A stretch of 64,000 nucleotides of DNA, taken from NCBI RefSeq assembly GCF_039536745.1, contig NZ_BAAAZE010000008.1:955611-1019610 (forward strand), in the 5' to 3' direction. The notes under the pieces are model-generated. The model searched no databases and was not told the origin of the DNA. It was given only the letters and a program-made list of their open reading frames with translations. This document shows positions 7,892 to 16,520 of this stretch, piece by piece. The translations under genes and the position numbers were made by a program. This stretch comes from Actimicrobium antarcticum (GTDB lineage: Bacteria > Pseudomonadota > Gammaproteobacteria > Burkholderiales > Burkholderiaceae_D). How positions within the stretch are numbered: position 1 is the stretch's first letter; each line of letters starts with the position of its first letter.

Positions 7892-9073
7892 ATGCAGCAT
7901 TTCACCATCAAGCCGGGCGTACCACTGGCCGAGCAACCCGAACTGGGCCACAACCGCTGGCATCCGGATATTCCGTTCCTCTCGCGCGTCAAGCCGGGCG
8001 AAGAAATCATCATCGAGTCGCTCGACTTCCTCGATGGCCAGATCCATGACAACGATGATGTCGCCGATGTCCGCGACGTCGACCTGACCCGCGCCCATCC
8101 GCTGACCGGTCCGTTCTACATCGAAGGCGCCGAGCCGGGCGACTTGCTGGTGGTCGACCTGCTCGACATCAAGCCGATCACGCCAGTGGGTTTTTCGGGT
8201 GTGTTTGCGAAGTCCAACGGTGGCGGTTTTCTGGCCGACTATTTTCCTGAGCCCGCCAAGGCGATCTGGGACCTGAAGGGCCTGTACGCGACCTCGCGCC
8301 ACATCCCGGGCGTGCGCATTGCCGGCCTGACCCATCCCGGCCTGATGGGCTGTTTGCCATCGATGGATTTGCTCAACGAATGGAATCGCCGCGAAGCGCC
8401 ACTGGCCAAGCTCGGCCTGGCCAAACCACCGGACCCGAAGACCGCCGTGCTGCGTGGCGTGACCGGTTCGGCCTTTGACCGCATGGCCGCCGAAGCTGCC
8501 CGTACCGTGCCGCCACGCGAGCATGGCGGCAATACCGACATCAAGGATCTGTCCTCGGGCACGCGGATTTTCTTCCCGGTCTACGTCAAGGGTGCAGGCT
8601 TCTCGATGGGCGACTTGCACTTCTCGCAGGGCGATGGCGAAATCGGTTTTTGCGGCGCAATCGAGATGGATGGCGCGACCCATGTGGCATTCGACCTGAT
8701 CAAGGGCGGCATGGCCAAGTACGGCCTGACCGCACCGATCTTTTTGCCTAGCGTGGTCAAGCCGCACTACAGCAAATACATCACCTTCGAAGGCATCAGC
8801 GTCGAGAACGGCAAGAACTACTACCTCGATGCGACGGTCGCGTATCGTCAGGCCTGCCTGAAGGCGATCGATTACCTGACCCGCTTCGGCTACACCGGGC
8901 CACAAGCCTACATGCTGCTGACCGCAGCGCCGGTCGAAGGCCGCATCGGCGGCATCGTTGATATTCCGAACTGCGCCTGCACGGTGTCGATCCCGACCGA
9001 GATTTTCGATCAGGACATCACGCCCAAGGGCATGCTGAATGACCTGGCGCACTGGGGTCGGAAGCAGCCGTAG
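7892..9073 (+). CDS. fmdA: Formamidase
   Basis: 393-residue member of the FmdA/AmdA acetamidase-formamidase family, a metal-dependent hydrolase fold unrelated to nitrilases. Family landmarks include HNRWHPDIPF near the N-terminus, IESLDFLDGQIHDNDDVADVRDVDL, GPFYIEGAEPGDLLVVDLLDI and FPVYVKGAGFSMGDLHFSQGDGE. It hydrolyses formamide to formate and ammonia. The start is fixed by an excellent AAGGAGGAGA site. Length matches the usual 400 or so residues. It follows amiE and the small Cys protein and precedes fmdB, the order expected for a short-chain-amide catabolic operon. Confidence 0.93.
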   Translation: MQHFTIKPGVPLAEQPELGHNRWHPDIPFLSRVKPGEEIIIESLDFLDGQIHDNDDVADVRDVDLTRAHPLTGPFYIEGAEPGDLLVVDLLDIKPITPVGFSGVFAKSNGGGFLADYFPEPAKAIWDLKGLYATSRHIPGVRIAGLTHPGLMGCLPSMDLLNEWNRREAPLAKLGLAKPPDPKTAVLRGVTGSAFDRMAAEAARTVPPREHGGNTDIKDLSSGTRIFFPVYVKGAGFSMGDLHFSQGDGEIGFCGAIEMDGATHVAFDLIKGGMAKYGLTAPIFLPSVVKPHYSKYITFEGISVENGKNYYLDATVAYRQACLKAIDYLTRFGYTGPQAYMLLTAAPVEGRIGGIVDIPNCACTVSIPTEIFDQDITPKGMLNDLAHWGRKQP

Positions 9074-9143
9074 CAGGCACAGACATGCACGTCTTGCGGC
9101 GGGGTCTCCGACCCTGCCGCGTCATTTTTTCAAGGAAATCATC

Positions 9144-9443
9144 ATGCCGTTCTATGACATCCACTGCAGCGAATGCGAAGGCATCTTCGAGCGCATGCTC
9201 AAGGTCACCGCACTGCATACCGAGATCGAATGCCCGTACTGCAAACAGCAAACCATCGCCCGTCCGGCACTCAATGCCTCGCGCGTGAGCTTGCAGGTGA
9301 CCGATACCTGGAAGCCGCGCACCGGTGCCGAACGACTGGCCGGCAATGGTGTGGCGGGGCAGGGCACGAGCACGCGGCGGATTCGCAATAGCGTGCTGCA
9401 TAACTGCAAGGGGCATAGCTGCAGTATTTGCGAGTTGCCTTGA
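9144..9443 (+). CDS. fmdB: FmdB-family zinc-ribbon protein
   Basis: 99-residue protein starting MPFYDIHCSECEG, with the zinc-ribbon pairs CSEC (residues 8-11) and CPYC (residues 32-35) of the FmdB/CxxC_CXXC_SSSS family. In Methylophilus, FmdB was proposed to regulate formamidase expression; the biochemical role is not settled. A second Cys-rich tail (NCKGHSCSICELP) ends the protein and could form another metal site. AAGGAAA precedes the ATG. It appears to be the last gene of the operon. Confidence 0.85.
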   Translation: MPFYDIHCSECEGIFERMLKVTALHTEIECPYCKQQTIARPALNASRVSLQVTDTWKPRTGAERLAGNGVAGQGTSTRRIRNSVLHNCKGHSCSICELP

Positions 9444-9585
9444 GCAACAATGTTGTCGAATTTTGCCGCTAGCCCGGGCGGATTGAAAAATTCTTGGAGC
9501 ACTCGTTCTGTAGGTTAGGTGGCGTAGTCAGACCTTTCGAGGTGGGCGTCGGACAGCAAGCACGGTGACGATGACGTTGCCGAAT

Positions 9586-9761
9586 CGTAGGTTGGGCTGC
9601 GAAGCCCAACATGCGTCAAGCTTCCTGTGAAGTTGTTATACGGTCGTCGGTAGCGCTCCGACGCATCAAACCAGGTGCTGCCCGACAGAGGCAAACTGCT
9701 TTCGCTCGCATCGAGCGCATACGGAATTTGACGCATGTTGGGCTTGGCAGCCCAACCTACG
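9586..9761. repeat. REP doublet (two inverted 34-base hairpin repeats, REPIN-like)
   Basis: Copy one (9586-9619) and copy two (9728-9761) are inverted relative to each other and match at 33 of 34 positions. Each copy is itself a hairpin: GTTGGGCT and AGCCCAAC around a four-base loop. They flank 108 bases of non-coding sequence. This inverted-pair arrangement is typical of REPIN/BIME elements mobilised by RAYT transposases; no RAYT gene is in the window. Confidence 0.8.
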
Positions 9762-9819
9762 GCCGGTGGTTTGTGGTGGTCAAGTAATTTCGGACACAAC
9801 GATAGGTTCTTTTTCTGTG

Positions 9820-9946
9820 TGGTGAAATTTTCGGTTCGACGAATACCTTGAAGGGGCTGGCCGCTAAGCCCGGCATGCGTCGCCATCGGAAAATGGTTGT
9901 AAAGATCTACGAGGTTGCCGGACCGCTGCTGGCCTTTGCAGTTCAA
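9820..9946 (-). pseudogene. Possible remnant of an IS481/IS3-type transposase C-terminus
   Basis: A leftward frame reads LVDLYNHFPMATHAGLSGQP, reminiscent of the C-terminal YN-RPH-ALGGQPP signature of IS481/IS3 transposases but with an insertion and lost residues. No other conserved transposase parts or terminal repeats are seen. If real, it is a decayed fragment next to the REP doublet. The similarity is weak. Confidence 0.25.
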
Positions 9947-9980
9947 CTCACGGGCCTGATTCCTTGTTCGTATCAGGCGA

Positions 9981-12900
9981 TCAGGAATCTCTCCTCGTGA
10001 TCAACATCGACAACGCCTCGCGCAATTCATTCCGCTGCTCGATCGAATGCACATACCCCGGACCACGTCGCGCGCGGTTGGCCGTGATCTCGGCGTCGAG
10101 TGCTGCATCGAGCGTGTCTTGCGTCAGCTCTCCACGGGCGATGGCGTCGCGCAGCACGCGATACGTGATCAGCGTGGCGTTGCGTCCGATGCCGGCAAAG
10201 CTGAGCACCATTTTGTCGGCGGCTTCCGGTGTGTCCGGCGTCAGGCATTGGTCGTTGTGCGCATCCAGGAGCGCGCTGGCGCGCTCGATCTGCTCCACGC
10301 GCAGCAGTCGATCGGTAAATTTAAGGCCGGCCTGCGTGATCGGAATACGGAGGGGTGCCGCCGGTAGCGCCGTCGACCAGGTGTCGATAACGAGCACTTC
10401 GGCGCGCAAAAAGTCGCTGCCGTCGTCTGCATTTTTACCCGCAGTGCGCTCGACACTTTCGAGTCGGTAGCGCCCGCCGATCAGCGGTTTGTCCGGCCGG
10501 AGGCAGCGTTGTTCGAGCAACGCGATGACCGGTGTTTCGCGACTGCGCTCGGGCGCATGGTGCGCGCGCCGCGACACGAACTGGAATATCCCCTGACCCG
10601 ACGCTATCCCTTGCAACAGAAAATCCTCGACCCGTGCGTCTTCCGGTGATTGCCCGGCGGCGTAACTCGCGCCGGTTCGCAACTGTTGATCCGCCCTGTG
10701 GGCATGGATCGGTCGAGGTGGCTGGTCGGGCGCGTCACCGGGCACCCGTATCACGTGTTCGTTGTCGAGGCAGAGCAGGCCGGAGGTATTGGGCGGGACG
10801 ATCTCCGCCGGGAAACAGGCGGGTGCCGGGGTTGCAGGCAGGCCAAGTTGCAACAACTTGAGTACTCTGCCAGTCAGTCGGGCTGCGTTATTGAGCGTTG
10901 GACGTGAGCTGTTCAGATTGCGTTGCGCGAGTAACTGTGCCGGCAATCCGAAGATGGACATCGACGCCTGCCGTCCGATGATGCCGAGTTGTCCGCTTAT
11001 ATGACGAAACCGTTGAACGAACGGATTTTTTTTGTATTGCACGCTATGAAAGGCCGTGGTCGGCTTCAGATTAACGGCGACATTTTGCGAGGGCGGTACG
11101 GGTTCGCCGGATACGTCGCCGGTCGCGAGCGCATTGCCAGTCAGTGCCAGTCGCAGCGTTCGCGGCACGACATCCGCGTTGCAGAGCTGCTGCATCAGCC
11201 CATCCATGGCGTTCTTCGCTGCGCCGTCGGCCGGCGTCATGGCATGGCCTGCCAGAGCGATATCCAGATCAAACTCCGGCGCGGGTTCTGCCAGTTCGGT
11301 TTGTTGCAGTTGCGGTTGAATTTCGCGCCCTTGCATGGCTGCGCGGTCGCCGGCGCTCTGGTGTGCGCCCGGTTGTGCACCTGCCTGGGAAACGAAGACG
11401 AATTTATAGTCGTTGAATTTGGGGCCGCCGTAAGTACCGGCAGCCTTGTCCGCACTGATCCCGAGATCCACTGCAGGGACGACGATATTGAGCACGATGC
11501 CGATGAATGCCGAGCCGGCATTGGCATGGGTATAGCGCTCGCTTTCGCCGGCAGTCAGTTCCTTGGAGAGCCGGATCGACTCGACCTGTTCTTCGGCGGT
11601 ACCACAAAATAATCGACGCACATCCTGATCCGTGATCGCGGCAAGTCGCCCGGTAGCATTGGCCCGACGCGGGCTATCCACGTCGGGGTTGGCGGACAGC
11701 TTCAGATCTTGCAGTGCAAGTTCCAGGTTGAACATGTCGAACAGATGATCGCGCATCAAGTTCTTCTGCTGGTCGATCGCCCGCTTGCTTTCGATTGTCT
11801 GGCCTGACCGGCCATGTCCGGTGCCGGCAAACACACCCGGTTTGAGCGCCAGCAAGCGCTTGTGCGATCGTGCCACCTTGCCCTGGAGGATGCGACTGGC
11901 GGCGTTCAGGCGGATGCTCATCGGCAGTTTCCAGGCATCGACGACAGTCTTGACCGCAAAGTCGTTTTGATGACGGGCGCTGAACTGCGCATTCAATGCG
12001 GCCAGTTGTTGCTCACTGGCTGGTCCGGTGGTGGGGTCTTGCGCAGCATTGGCAGTCATCGCGTTGGCAGAGTCCAGATGCGAACGATAGGCTTGCCAGT
12101 TGGCCGAGGGATCAAGACCAGCGTGCGCGGGTGCGGCGCGGGTGGTTTCTGCCAGCCGTTCCAGCAAGCGCGTTTTGGCAGCTTGCCTGATCCGTTGCCT
12201 GGCTGGCCGTTTGCAAAAGCGCGGCACTTTTCTTTCCTGTAAATAGTCGGAATAGGCTTTTGCGCGACTCAGCATGCCGGCGGAATCTTCGCCACTCAGT
12301 ACTTCCAGCATTTTTACCAGGGCAACAATTGCACGTTTGGCTTTTTCTTCGCCGTCGCGTGAGGGGCCGGTACTGAGCTGGTAACCGAGATACATCGCCA
12401 CGGTCAGTGCTGCCGCCCCGGCGACCAGTCCGCCGGTGACGGCCGCGCCGATGAAGACCGGCGTCATGATCGCGAGCAGACCGGCCGTCAGGGTAGCGCT
12501 GAAGCCGGTATAGCTGGTCAACAGGTAACGCAGATTGCCAAAGAATTCAATTTTTGCGCTTTCGGAGGCGGCCTTGTAGTTGAACTTGACCGATAGCTGG
12601 TGGCAAATTCGGGCGAATGCCAGTTCCAGCCGTTGCCGGGTCTCGCGCAGCGCGTTGGGGTTCGGCGTGGTTGCCTGCTGCGCGCGTTCCAATGCCTGCA
12701 TGGCGCTCTGCATTTCCTGCAGGTTTTTTTCCGAGCCTTTCAAGATGCGCATGACGGCCAGCGATGCCTGCAACATGTTGGGCGCCCGCTTGGCCGCAGG
12801 CGCTGCATCGGCCCGTCCGAGCTGCATCACGTCTTCGGCACAGGCGTTGCGAAAGCGGCGGGGTCCCGCCGCAATGACGGCAGCCGAGGTGGCACTTTGC

Positions 12901-13517
12901 GTCAACAGGCGCGCGGCGACCAGGGCGACTCTGGTCACCGGATCGGGCGCCAACAGGATTGCCGCGCTCAGCGAGTTGCTGACGGTCGCACCCACGGTGG
13001 CATGCTGCCGATGGAGACCGCCGGTACCGGCGTGTTTGAAACTCTCCAGCATGGGCTGCGGATCTTCTTCACCGACGGCGGCAAGGAATGCTTCGATTTG
13101 TGCCTGGTAATAATCCTGCTGCGTTGCCGATGCGGGCAACAGCCGCTGCGCTGCATGAATCTGCGGCAGGTTCCTGCGCTCGTAGTCGAGTGCTTTCATG
13201 CGCGACAGGGCGACGAGCGATACCTTGCCAGGGTCGTGGCGAGTCTGCTCATCGATCCATCTCTGGCAAATGTCGCCCGCTGCCGTTGCCCATTCTGCAG
13301 GGAACTTCAGCGCTGGCAAATCCGGTACTTTTTTGGTGTTGAACAGTCGCGCGATCCGGGTGCGCATCGTGTTGTTGGCGGCCTGGGCGTGTCGGTCATT
13401 TGCCTGATGGCGCGCATCGGCAGCGCGTGGCGACGCGACAACGATCTCGTCGATAGCTGCAAGGGCAGATCGGTGAGAAAGAGGTGCGTTGCTGCCGGAT
13501 GCTATGGCGTTAAGCAT
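9981..13517 (-). CDS. Large protein with membrane hairpin and C-terminal tyrosine-phosphatase-like domain lacking the catalytic Cys
   Basis: 1178 residues, one uninterrupted frame. The N-terminus (MLNAIASGSNAPLSHRSALA) is Ser/Ala-rich with no Sec signal. Long Ala- and Gln-rich helical stretches follow. Residues about 338-380 form two adjacent hydrophobic segments separated by TGG, a likely membrane hairpin, and a shorter hydrophobic patch lies around AFIGIVLNIVVPAVDLGI. The last 250 or so residues look like a protein tyrosine phosphatase: IVPPNTSGL as the usual NRYxNVxP region, then VLSFAGIGRN (1104-1113) as the HCSAGIGRTG P-loop, and RARRGPGYVHSIEQ as the final Q-loop. The catalytic Cys is Ser1106 and the preceding His is Leu, while Arg1112 is kept, so activity is doubtful. 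Size, membrane hairpin and eukaryote-like domain recall secreted effectors, but no secretion genes lie nearby. Function unknown. Confidence 0.75.
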   Translation of the reverse strand: MLNAIASGSNAPLSHRSALAAIDEIVVASPRAADARHQANDRHAQAANNTMRTRIARLFNTKKVPDLPALKFPAEWATAAGDICQRWIDEQTRHDPGKVSLVALSRMKALDYERRNLPQIHAAQRLLPASATQQDYYQAQIEAFLAAVGEEDPQPMLESFKHAGTGGLHRQHATVGATVSNSLSAAILLAPDPVTRVALVAARLLTQSATSAAVIAAGPRRFRNACAEDVMQLGRADAAPAAKRAPNMLQASLAVMRILKGSEKNLQEMQSAMQALERAQQATTPNPNALRETRQRLELAFARICHQLSVKFNYKAASESAKIEFFGNLRYLLTSYTGFSATLTAGLLAIMTPVFIGAAVTGGLVAGAAALTVAMYLGYQLSTGPSRDGEEKAKRAIVALVKMLEVLSGEDSAGMLSRAKAYSDYLQERKVPRFCKRPARQRIRQAAKTRLLERLAETTRAAPAHAGLDPSANWQAYRSHLDSANAMTANAAQDPTTGPASEQQLAALNAQFSARHQNDFAVKTVVDAWKLPMSIRLNAASRILQGKVARSHKRLLALKPGVFAGTGHGRSGQTIESKRAIDQQKNLMRDHLFDMFNLELALQDLKLSANPDVDSPRRANATGRLAAITDQDVRRLFCGTAEEQVESIRLSKELTAGESERYTHANAGSAFIGIVLNIVVPAVDLGISADKAAGTYGGPKFNDYKFVFVSQAGAQPGAHQSAGDRAAMQGREIQPQLQQTELAEPAPEFDLDIALAGHAMTPADGAAKNAMDGLMQQLCNADVVPRTLRLALTGNALATGDVSGEPVPPSQNVAVNLKPTTAFHSVQYKKNPFVQRFRHISGQLGIIGRQASMSIFGLPAQLLAQRNLNSSRPTLNNAARLTGRVLKLLQLGLPATPAPACFPAEIVPPNTSGLLCLDNEHVIRVPGDAPDQPPRPIHAHRADQQLRTGASYAAGQSPEDARVEDFLLQGIASGQGIFQFVSRRAHHAPERSRETPVIALLEQRCLRPDKPLIGGRYRLESVERTAGKNADDGSDFLRAEVLVIDTWSTALPAAPLRIPITQAGLKFTDRLLRVEQIERASALLDAHNDQCLTPDTPEAADKMVLSFAGIGRNATLITYRVLRDAIARGELTQDTLDAALDAEITANRARRGPGYVHSIEQRNELREALSMLITRRDS

Positions 13518-13686
13518 GATGGTGGGTCGGAAGAGTCAGAGATAATTATTCGAAGCAGTGCGCTCCATGAGTAGCTGCCCACGCTGTGTGGTTCCATGCG
13601 TTGTTCTTTCTTCATGTCACTGCACGGACATAATTCACCGCTAAGTTAACGACAAAATATCGTTAAATCGCTGAATGGAGTTGCCC

Positions 13687-14655
13687 ATGTCCACCACCAC
13701 ACCCGTTTTCCCTGAAAAAATCATCCTGCCGCGGGCGCTGCTGAAAGCGCTGGCCAGGCCCGCGCCGATTCGGTTGCTGTTACAGACCGGCCTCGAATGG
13801 CTTTGTATCTTCGGTCTCATAGTGCTGGCGACCTGGTCGTCGCACTGGGTTATCAGCTTGCTCTGCATGGCTCTGATCGCCACGCGCCAGCATGCGCTGT
13901 TGACGCTGATGCATGATTATTCCCACTACCAGCTCAGCCGCAAGCGCGCCTGGCTCAACGATCTGGTCGGCGACGTCTTCACCGCCTTCCCGTTTTTCAT
14001 CACGATCCATGGCTTCCGCCGCAACCACATGCTGCATCACAAACATGCCTGGACCGAAGACGATCCCAACTACGTGGCGTCCGCACGGAAGCTGCGCTAC
14101 CAGTTCCCGAAAACGCGGCAGCAGGTGTGGTCCGACGTGCTCAAACACGGCATCGGCTGGTACACGCTGCAGGAGTTGAAGCGCTACACAGTGGATGCGG
14201 GTATGGCCACTTCGCTGCCGCGCAGCACCGCGATTTACCGGCTGGTGTTTGCACTGGTTCTGGTCGCTGCGGTGACCTACTTCGGCATGTGGCACACGCT
14301 GCTACTGTACTGGATCGTGCCGCTGGCAACTGTCCTGATGGCGATTCTGTATGTGCGGGATCTGGGTGAGCATTTCGGCTTGCCTGCAGAGGGCTTTGCC
14401 AATTCGCGCACGGTTCTGGTCGGCTGGCCGGAACGCTTGCTGATTGCGCAGAACGGCGTGAATTTCCATGCCGAACACCACCTGTTTCCCTCGGTACCTT
14501 TTTTCCGGCTCGGTCGGTTGCACCGGAGTCTGATGCAGGAGCCCGCCTTTCGTGCCCGCGCAGTCATCACGCAAGGCTATCTGACCGGCGTGCTTGCCGA
14601 ACTCTCGGCAGCAGCGCTGCACACACCTTCCAAAGGAGTCGATCATGTTTGCTGA
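13687..14655 (+). CDS. Membrane fatty acid desaturase
   Basis: 322-residue di-iron membrane desaturase. The three His clusters are visible: HDYSHY, HGFRRNHMLHHKHA and NFHAEHHLFPSVP, with hydrophobic helix pairs between them. It would introduce a double bond (or hydroxyl) into acyl lipids in the cytoplasmic membrane, using oxygen and an electron donor. The ATG at 13687 has GGAG six bases upstream; an ATG twelve bases earlier lacks such a site. Its end overlaps the next gene by 11 bases, implying coupling with the acyltransferase-like protein. The exact substrate cannot be told from sequence. Confidence 0.85.
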   Translation: MSTTTPVFPEKIILPRALLKALARPAPIRLLLQTGLEWLCIFGLIVLATWSSHWVISLLCMALIATRQHALLTLMHDYSHYQLSRKRAWLNDLVGDVFTAFPFFITIHGFRRNHMLHHKHAWTEDDPNYVASARKLRYQFPKTRQQVWSDVLKHGIGWYTLQELKRYTVDAGMATSLPRSTAIYRLVFALVLVAAVTYFGMWHTLLLYWIVPLATVLMAILYVRDLGEHFGLPAEGFANSRTVLVGWPERLLIAQNGVNFHAEHHLFPSVPFFRLGRLHRSLMQEPAFRARAVITQGYLTGVLAELSAAALHTPSKGVDHVC

Positions 14656-15379
14656 CTGGTTACGTCGCCTCACCGCACCGCGATTTCAGACGCGTTATCT
14701 GCAGCAGACCGATATCCCTGCCTTGCTGGCGCTGGAACATGCCAAATGGGAACCGAACCAGGCGGCCACCGAGAGCATGCTGCGGCAACGCATCGCTGCC
14801 TATCCGACACTGTGTATCGGATCGTTTTGCCTCCAGTCGGGCAAGGCGCTGGCATCGACCTTCATGCGGCCAGTCAACCCGGCCATCTTTACCGCGCCGA
14901 CCCGGTGGGACGTGACCGCCAACTTGCCTGCTGCCTGCGAACTGCACAGTGACACCCGGGCGCTGTTTGGCATCAGCCTGAGCAGCACGAATGCCGCTGC
15001 CGCCGACGATCTGTACCGGTTTTTTTACCCGCGTGCGCTCAAGGCCGGGTGGCGCGATGTGTATCTGGGTTCGCCGATGCCGGGCTTCCGGCGGGCCCGT
15101 GAGTGCAAGCCGGACCTGCCCGCCTGGGAATATGTCCACAGCAAAAAGCGTGGACGCTCCGGCGAGCCGCTCGATCCGCAGTTACGGTACTACTTCCGGA
15201 AAGGCTTCCGGCAAATCGTGTCGATCCAGGAGAATTATTTCCCGCATGAACCATCGCTGGATTTTGGCGTGATCCTGCATGGCGTGATTCCGCTGTCCCG
15301 GCCGAAGCGGTTCTGGCAGGGCACGCCGCTGCCGTTGATCGAATCGCTATCGTCGATGCTGTTCCGGTTTATCCGCTGA
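14645..15379 (+). CDS. GNAT-like N-acetyltransferase superfamily protein
   Basis: 244-residue protein starting MFADWLRRLTAPRFQTRYLQQTDIPALLALEHAKWEPNQAA, a typical GNAT beta1-alpha1 start. A later AAADDLYRFFYPRALKAGWRDVYLGSPMPGFRRA segment corresponds to the acetyl-CoA-binding part of GNAT folds. An AAAGGAG site precedes the ATG, which lies inside the end of the desaturase gene. The coupling suggests an acyl- or acetyl-transfer step on the same lipid pathway, but that is inference and the substrate is unknown. Confidence 0.6.
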   Translation: MFADWLRRLTAPRFQTRYLQQTDIPALLALEHAKWEPNQAATESMLRQRIAAYPTLCIGSFCLQSGKALASTFMRPVNPAIFTAPTRWDVTANLPAACELHSDTRALFGISLSSTNAAAADDLYRFFYPRALKAGWRDVYLGSPMPGFRRARECKPDLPAWEYVHSKKRGRSGEPLDPQLRYYFRKGFRQIVSIQENYFPHEPSLDFGVILHGVIPLSRPKRFWQGTPLPLIESLSSMLFRFIR

Positions 15380-15387
15380 CCTTGTTG

Positions 15388-15822
15388 TCAGCGCGCCGGG
15401 GAGCCGGTCGGCTTGGGCTCGGTCACGAAGCCCAGTTTGCTCAGGCCATTGCTTTGGGCAGATGCCATGACTTGCGCAATCACCTCGTAGCGTGTCGATT
15501 TGTCGGCCCGCAAGCGCAGTTCAGGTTGCGGAGTGCGCTTGCCCGCGTCGGCAAAGCGCTGTTCGAGTTCGGGCGTGGTGATCGCCGTATCGTTCCAGTA
15601 CAGGGTGCCGCTGGCATCGATGGCGAGCTGGATGGTGGCCGGGTTGTCGGGCGCGGAGGCCGATGTCGCCTGCGGCAAATCGAGCTTGATTGCCTGCGTC
15701 AGCAGCGGTGCCGTCATGATGAAAATCACCAGCAGTACCAGCATCACGTCGACCATCGGCGTGACGTTGATCTCGGCCATGGGCGCAGGAGTTTGTTTGT
15801 CGTTGAATCCGCCGAAGGTCAT
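15388..15822 (-). CDS. exbD: ExbD/TolR-family biopolymer transport protein
   Basis: 144-residue protein with a short cytoplasmic N-terminus (MAEINVTPMVDVMLVLLVIFI) in which the conserved Asp of the single transmembrane helix is seen in PMVDVML. A periplasmic ExbD domain follows, with RADKSTRYEVIAQVMASAQ. With ExbB it forms the proton-driven motor that energises TonB-dependent outer-membrane receptors. It starts two bases after exbB. A separate TolQR pair exists at 59192-60330, so this set is probably the TonB motor. Confidence 0.88.
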   Translation of the reverse strand: MTFGGFNDKQTPAPMAEINVTPMVDVMLVLLVIFIMTAPLLTQAIKLDLPQATSASAPDNPATIQLAIDASGTLYWNDTAITTPELEQRFADAGKRTPQPELRLRADKSTRYEVIAQVMASAQSNGLSKLGFVTEPKPTGSPAR

Positions 15823-15823
15823 G

Positions 15824-16501
15824 TCAGTTTCCTACCCGTGCGCCGGTGGTCAGGAAGGCGTGCAGGTCATGCGCGAAGGCATCGAGTTCGGCTAACGTGA
15901 CGCGGTTGACGCGGGTGAATGCGTTGTAGGCCAGCACTGCGGGGATCGCTACAGTCAGTCCGAGCGCGGTCATGATCAGTGCCTCGCCAACCGGACCGGC
16001 TATCTTGTCGATCTGTACCGTACCGGCCGTCGAGATCGCCGCCAGTGCGTGATAGATACCCCACACCGTTCCGAGCAGACCGACAAACGGGGCGGTCGCA
16101 CCGACCGAGGCCAGCAAGGTCAGACCACTTTCGAGACGCGAGGAGACGCGGTTGATTTCCTGGCGCAGCGTGCGGGTGATCAGTTCGCCGCGATCGCTGG
16201 CGGCATTGAGAGAACCGGCGGCGGGCGTCAACGTGGCAGCGTCGGCACTGCGGGCCGCCAGCGGGGTGTAGATGTTTTCGGGATCGGCTAGTTTCAGGAC
16301 GGCGACGGCGTCGGCGATGCTGGGAGCTTTCCAGAATGCATCGAGGGCCACGGCACTGCGCCGCAGTCGCCACGCGCTCCATGACTTGGACAAAATGAAG
16401 TACCAGCTCACCAGCGACATCAGCAACAGCAGGTAGGCCACCGCATGCGAGATGGCGTCACCCTGAGCCCAGTAGCGGGCGAGTTGTGGCGAGAGATTCA
16501 T
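15824..16501 (-). CDS. exbB: ExbB/TolQ/MotA-family proton channel protein
   Basis: 225-residue protein with three hydrophobic segments: VAYLLLLMSLVSWYFIL at the N-terminus, ASVGATAPFVGLLGTVWGIYHA (the family signature) and EALIMTALGLTVAIPAVLAYNAF. The chosen ATG (MNLSPQLARYW) has AGGAG seven bases upstream; the longer frame would prepend a basic leader. It forms the pentameric channel of the TonB motor with ExbD. A TonB C-terminal fragment is encoded immediately upstream. Confidence 0.88.
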   Translation of the reverse strand: MNLSPQLARYWAQGDAISHAVAYLLLLMSLVSWYFILSKSWSAWRLRRSAVALDAFWKAPSIADAVAVLKLADPENIYTPLAARSADAATLTPAAGSLNAASDRGELITRTLRQEINRVSSRLESGLTLLASVGATAPFVGLLGTVWGIYHALAAISTAGTVQIDKIAGPVGEALIMTALGLTVAIPAVLAYNAFTRVNRVTLAELDAFAHDLHAFLTTGARVGN

Positions 16502-16520
16502 GCTGCTCCTGGGTAAAAAG

